Assembly: GCA_965153455.1 (NCBI GenBank) | Contig: OZ234498.1 | Span: 1,364,001-1,428,000 of the forward strand | Source: Sphagnum compactum | Taxonomy: Eukaryota > Bryophyta > Sphagnopsida > Sphagnales | DNA: 64,000 bases | Direction: 5' to 3' | Shown: positions 59,180 through 64,000 of the stretch, piece by piece | Position numbering within the stretch: position 1 is the stretch's first letter | Layout: each line of letters starts with the position of its first letter | Position numbers and translations under genes: made by a program | The notes under the pieces: model-generated | Seen by the model: the letters and a program-made list of their open reading frames with translations, nothing else | Database searches by the model: none | Told to the model about the DNA's origin: nothing

Positions 59180-59450
59180 TATATGTATACCCAACACTTG
59201 TCAATGCCTCTTCCCAGAGAGAGTTCAATTTGCTTTGGCTTTGGAATTTCCAAAAGGTTCCCATGTTTCTATTTTCAGCTTATTCAGACAAAGAATGCAT
59301 AAAGTTTACGACTCTGACCAAAAGTATACACCTATTTATGTTTGCCAGGGTTTCATCATTTCCCCTGTTTTTAGGCTGAACCCTTGGGGAAGTATGTTTT
59401 CCTGGCTGCATGCACATCCTTCAGGCCAGACAGTTTGTGCCCCTGCCATT
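59180..59450 (+). other. Host flank of the Helitrons with open frame, no assignment
   Basis: A plus frame stays open from inside the Helitron end through to 59471. The host part, from about 59190, includes CQCLFPERVQFALALEFP and PSGQTVCAPAISPGQNW. No domain recognised, no start, not called a gene. Confidence 0.3.
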
Positions 59451-62170
59451 AGCCCAGGCCAAAATTGGTGACCTACCAAAGTTATCTGTAAAGTCAGTAA
59501 AAGACGGCACCAGGACCCCCTGTTTGGTCACATAGGGGATGAGATTTCAAAAAACAGGACCAAAAAAAGTACACTGGGCTTCGATGGGGGCATGAAACTC
59601 AGTTGAGCAGCAGATTTAGTGCTAAACTGAGTTTGCCCTGTCCTTTCTTTTCCTGAACGCCTTCAACCCATCACTGCTCCTGCTATGTGTACTGTAGCTA
59701 TAAATGTTCTCGCGCACGCCTCGTGCATTTAATCCCGAGTCTCAGTATTTCATACCCCTATTTAGTAAAATGTCATTACTTTGCGGACAACAGCCAGGAG
59801 GGGATAAAGCATCAAATGAGGGGGTCCAACTCAGGCCCAAGAGGGCATGACTTTACGGGTAACTCTACCGTCTTGGAAAAATGTTTCATGCAGCTATTGA
59901 GAAGGCCTGATGCACTCAAAAGGGGTCCAGCTTTTTTCCTTTTGGTAAGGGGGTGGCTTCGGAGAACGGTTTTTTTTCCCCCTTGTTCCCATCATGTTCT
60001 CATTGGGTTCCCCAAGTTCCCACGTTTTTACCCCAAGATGTTCTGAATAACACCTCAAATTTATCCCATATGGTTTTTTGTACAAAGTTCAAAACAGTGA
60101 GCTATAGGGTGCACATTTGTTTCTCTTTTGTGATTGGGGTCCAATAGAGTTGCTTCTATTGGGGAGTGTGCCCAATGTTCCAATTTTTTTTGATGATGGG
60201 CCAATTAATATGGCACCTTCTAAAAAAACAAAAAGAAGAAGAAGTTGTGAGTGCACTTTTGAACTGACTAATATGAATCACACTATGGTATGGTACTTGT
60301 ATGTATACAGACAAGGTTAATGTCCAGTGATATACCATAGTACCTTGGGCAACTTCAGCACTAATCATATTATATTCAGAAATGTTGAACCTGCCATGGT
60401 ACTATGATGTAACTTGAATATACTCATAGCCCACAAGCCAAAAAAGCGCATTAAACAAAAAGGGCAAAAACTCAATGCCCTCTTCCCATCTGATGTTGTT
60501 TTGTCAGAAGAGTGCCCCACTCGACCAAAAATCGATAAAGAACCAATAAAGATTTCATAGTGTATTTTTAAGTTAACTATAGGATTGAAGATGCAAGAGG
60601 ACTCTACCAATGGTGGGGTGAAATTTCTTAGTGTATTTGGAGGGCACCTTATATATGTGAATATCCCTTAAAAAAGTCAATAATAAATTCTTTTACTATG
60701 TTAAGGGATAATCTAGTGTGTCTAGATTGTATCAGTCTTAAATTCTTGAACTTTAAGATTTGCAGTTCAAGCCCGACAGTCCAAAACTTGGAGATTCTTA
60801 AATTTTATAATAATTATAAAATTTTGGGCACAAGTAATAAATATTTTTTCAAAAATTCAACGAAACAAAACATAATTTAATTTATGCCAAAACCCTTCAT
60901 GGTCCACGGTATGTGATATAATTCTCGGGGTGAGCTCAACACGATGTAGGCAGCCATCTCATGATTGAGAACTAGCAATTACGAAGTTTCATTTCTTGTT
61001 GGCCACTTCTAAAGGTTCCATGTAAACTGCGCCAAAGTCAGCATTTTCAGACAAGCCTATTACTACTTGTCTCGCTACTTTGTCGCACTGTACTTGAAAA
61101 GGCATGAATTCCAATGCTCATCAGAGCACCAACATTCAGCTACTGAGAGACTTATTATCCCACGCAATGTTGACCAACATACTGACTCTAACCTCTAGTC
61201 CTTGAACTTCACAAATTGTCCAAATAAGTCAACAGGTAGCAATTTCTCAGACCAAGGCACCAGTTGGCGCTCACCCACCTCCACATCATAAATCATTGCA
61301 TCTAGTTGCTTCAAACTTATACCCGGTCTGAGCTTCTCCAAGACTTATATATCTGGGACTTGCAGAACCTCCTTCATACATTCTTCGACATTTAGATTTG
61401 TGAGAGCAAGTTCCTTGCAAAGCTGCTCTAAGCTCTGAGTGATCTTAATTTTGCAGGTTTGTGCAGAATTTATTAAGTATAACTTCGAGTATGGTGGCTG
61501 TGGCAGGTGGGAGGATGCAAGGAGGTTGGGGTTGGGGGCCTGCCTCATGGCTGCTGACTGTAATCACATTACTAGCAGTTTTGCAGCTTCACAATATGGC
61601 GGGTGTAGCTGGTCGACGGATGCCACATGAACTCCTTCAAAATTGTTTGAAGGTATGGATTGTAGGCGTCATTTGTTTGGGGATGGCCTGCTCGCCTGTA
61701 AGTTTTTCATCATTTGTGTTTTCCCATCTTCTTAAGCCACTCTCACCCTCAAAGAAGAAAGAACTGATTGATAGCTAAGTCTCATAGTAGTGTTGCACTT
61801 TGGTTATGACAGGATCATAACCAAATGTGGGGATGGTCGAATTGCTTATGTGTCTTTCATCATGTTGTGTTTCCCTATCTTCTTAAGCTTCTATCACCCT
61901 TGAAGAAGAAAGAACTGATTGATAGCTAAGCCTCACAAGAGGATTTCACTTTGGTTATGACAGGATCACAATGAGATCTCTAAATGCATCCAAGTGGCTC
62001 AGCTTCATGTGAAAAGGCCAACACCACCATATCCAATAGAAAGCCCTCCAATATCGCCAACTGTGATACACAAGATTATCCCCCCACCACCACCTTCTCC
62101 ATAGTTGTGCATCAATTTTCATCCCTTTCAATCAAGTCAAGTTAAAGTAATTCAACTCTAGTACCTATAA
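59450..62170 (+). pseudogene. Repeated gene-like unit R1, copy E (inverted)
   Basis: Opposite orientation to A-D. 59465-59660 matches A 16200-16390 (CCTATGTGACCAAACA, TTTACTGAC, CACTGGGCTTC). Exon-like part 61461-61778 after TTTTGCAG (61457): GGRMQGGWG, LLAVLQLHNMAGVAG, VWIVGVI, ending in LLKPLSPSKKK; the alternative frame 61439-61630 contains WEDARRLG. A roughly 140-bp part occurs twice (about 61675-61815 and 61835-61970): the first resembles copy C, the second copy D. Carries repeat M (59980-60100) as a separate insertion. Confidence 0.5.
59980..60100 (+). repeat. Repeat family M, copy 3
   Basis: Closest to 40440-40570. It keeps the plus orientation although R1 copy E is inverted, so it was inserted independently. 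Confidence 0.6.
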
Positions 62171-63434
62171 GAGCATTTCCAACATATGTTCTACCAAGCC
62201 CTCTAATAGTAACTTGTGGTGCTAGCAAGTGACACACTCATTCAACAAGCCTCGTTATTGCCTCTAAACTATAAGTAGCTACCAAGCCTTAGTGAAAAAC
62301 TTTCTCCATCTTCCACTTTGAAAAAGGCAACAATTTTGGAGGATCAAAGTTGAATGGTGTCTTTCACCATGCTTGAACCAACTGTTATTTGACAAATTCA
62401 AAGAATATTTCTTGCTTCGCTAATTGGAGAGCTAGAAAAACTTAAATCTAATATTCTAGTGATTAAACTCTAGCACTTTGTAATTAACATTGTTGCAACA
62501 TACAATTTGTTGTTTTCAACAATTAAATTTTCTTGTCTTGCATTAGTCTTTTCATATGTATCCTAGTTCCTTGCAATAGAAACATATTACTTTTTTCTTA
62601 CTAGGATAATAAGGTTTATTAGAGGATGCATTCAAGTTTCCTTCTTTTGCTAAGGTTCTATTAGCGATTTTTTTTTTATGGAATGACATAGACTTCTTTC
62701 CTTGTGCAAAGAATCTTTGAATTGTCATTTCAAAATCCAAAATCCTTCATCAAGGTTTCTTCTTGATGATTAAAGATAGTAGGGTCAATCCTATTCAAAT
62801 CTTCTTTAAGGTTGATAGAAAAGGTTTGTAACTATTCCATATTCTATGCAGTAACGTTATATTTGCATCATCCTCATCAATTGGGCTTCTAATTGAAGCT
62901 AAAATTCTCCAAATATCATTCAAAATGAATGAACATGTTTTGTTACACTATTTGTTTTTCTCATCTTTAAGCTTTGTAATTTACCTCTCAAGTGCATTCA
63001 AGCAACAACATTTTTATTTTATACAACATGCATAATTTCTCTTGTGTATCATGAGAGGTATAACATGATTGAATATGAAATATCATTGTATTATCAAGGC
63101 AATTGGTTATAAAAGATAATGTTAATGCATCTCTATCTTCCTAAACAACAATGTTCGCCTTCATAGTAAGAGACAATAGTTAAACACCTAGTGTTGTTGA
63201 TGCTATAAATGTCTATTTTGAGCCATCCACAATAATCATAAATCTTTATGCCTTCATGATAAGTGATAATCAATATTCCCATACATTGAAATATGAACCA
63301 TCCAATTTAATGGGATATCTTTATTACCTATCATTCTATGATTCATAAATTTTTTCCATCCACATATGTTTTTTCATTTTGTGCATGTCATCAAAATGCA
63401 TAATATTTTTCTCAATTCTTGTGAATGACTAATT
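62170..63434 (-). pseudogene. copia gag relic, copy E (inverted twin of D)
   Basis: Reverse-strand match to D 41650-42930. The open frame 62552-62740 (minus) reads DFEMTIQRFFAQGKKSMSF, then NLNASSNKPYYPSKKK and CFYCKELGYI, the latter a zinc-knuckle start (C-x2-C) with Y where the family has H. Upstream gag is broken as in D. Confidence 0.75.
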
Positions 63435-63446
63435 GCTTTCATACCA
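63435..63446 (-). other. copia primer-binding site, copy E
   Basis: TGGTATGAAAGC on the minus strand, at the place equivalent to 41639-41650 in D. Confidence 0.7.
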
Positions 63447-64000
63447 TGATACAAAATGCAAATAAGAGAGAAATGATTTAGATACATTATTTCAATTATA
63501 ATAGAAATTACATCACCAATGTTTATGTAGGAAAGGAAAGAGAGATCCAGCAAGGTAACAATTGTCAAAAATATGTCTTTCCATTTTTGTATTTACCAAG
63601 TACTAGTCATTTGAACCTTAGGTATTAATGTTTAATAATAAATCTTTTGAAAATTTTGGTATTATTTATATTGCAATTGACATAACATTTAACATCCTCA
63701 ATAAAAATCCTTGAAATATATTATTTCACAAATGACAATCCATATATTTTTTAAAATTATCAAATCATTTTGTTATATCATACCCAAAACAATCTTTGAC
63801 ACATATGAATTCTTAATTAATATATTCATATGAATAGAATCTAAACCAATACAAAGATCGCATTATAATAATCTCAAGTTACACAATTGTTAATTTTCAT
63901 GTAAAAAGAAATACTTTAGTAAGATCCCAAAAAAACATCATTAAGTACAATAGCTCAAATGTAGGACAAAAATTAGATTAAGAATTTTTCAAATCTTAAA
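63447..64000 (-). mobile_element. copia LTR, copy E, runs off the window
   Basis: Reverse counterpart of D 41110-41638; the last bases (AAGAATTTTTCAAATCTTAAA) correspond to about 41098-41120. The window ends within the element. Confidence 0.65.

Overview
This window looks like nuclear DNA of a seed plant, probably one with a large, old, repeat-filled genome. It is AT-rich. It holds decayed Ty1/copia retrotransposons, CACTA-type DNA transposons, Helitrons, tRNA-derived SINEs and foldback elements, and a KH-domain gene fragment with GT-AG introns of plant type. I see no intact protein-coding gene, rRNA, tRNA gene, CRISPR array or bacterial-style operon. Genus cannot be read from the sequence; a gymnosperm is only a guess.

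Layout. 0-9 kb: a fragment of a repeated gene-like unit ('R1' here), a SINE, and a reverse-strand copia pol relic (about 3.15-5.98 kb). 8.2-9.1 kb: a GC-richer LTR-like block. 9.9-10.5 kb: a copia gag relic. 14.7-40 kb: three tandemly arranged, same-orientation copies (A, B, C) of one segment, each with a copia RT scrap followed by R1. Copy B holds a 3.6 kb TIR element with a CACTA element nested inside; copy C supplies the empty site. Behind R1 of copy A lies a reverse-strand LINE-like ORF relic. 41-48.5 kb: copy D, a copia gag with LTR end and primer-binding site joined to R1. R1 of D carries at least five later insertions, including a Helitron inside one of two inverted 320-bp repeats. 51-55 kb: a third copia gag copy (F, reverse) split by a 2.37 kb CACTA element. 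55.5-59.2 kb: two Helitrons joined head to tail, the second carrying a KH-domain gene fragment and a second exon of unknown origin. 59.45-64 kb: copy E, an inverted copy of the D block with a C-like piece spliced in.

The window is best read as a dated pile of insertions and duplications. Because the same host sequence occurs several times, many insertions can be checked against an empty site inside the window. The most unusual signals are: two near-perfect foldbacks of matching geometry (arms 38 and 41 bp, loops 25 and 28 bp) on the outer edges of exon material captured by the 3 kb Helitron; the directly abutting Helitrons; an 11-nt telomere-like insert flanked by a perfect 12-bp duplication; and R1 itself, a five- to six-copy gene-like unit that I cannot assign to a family.
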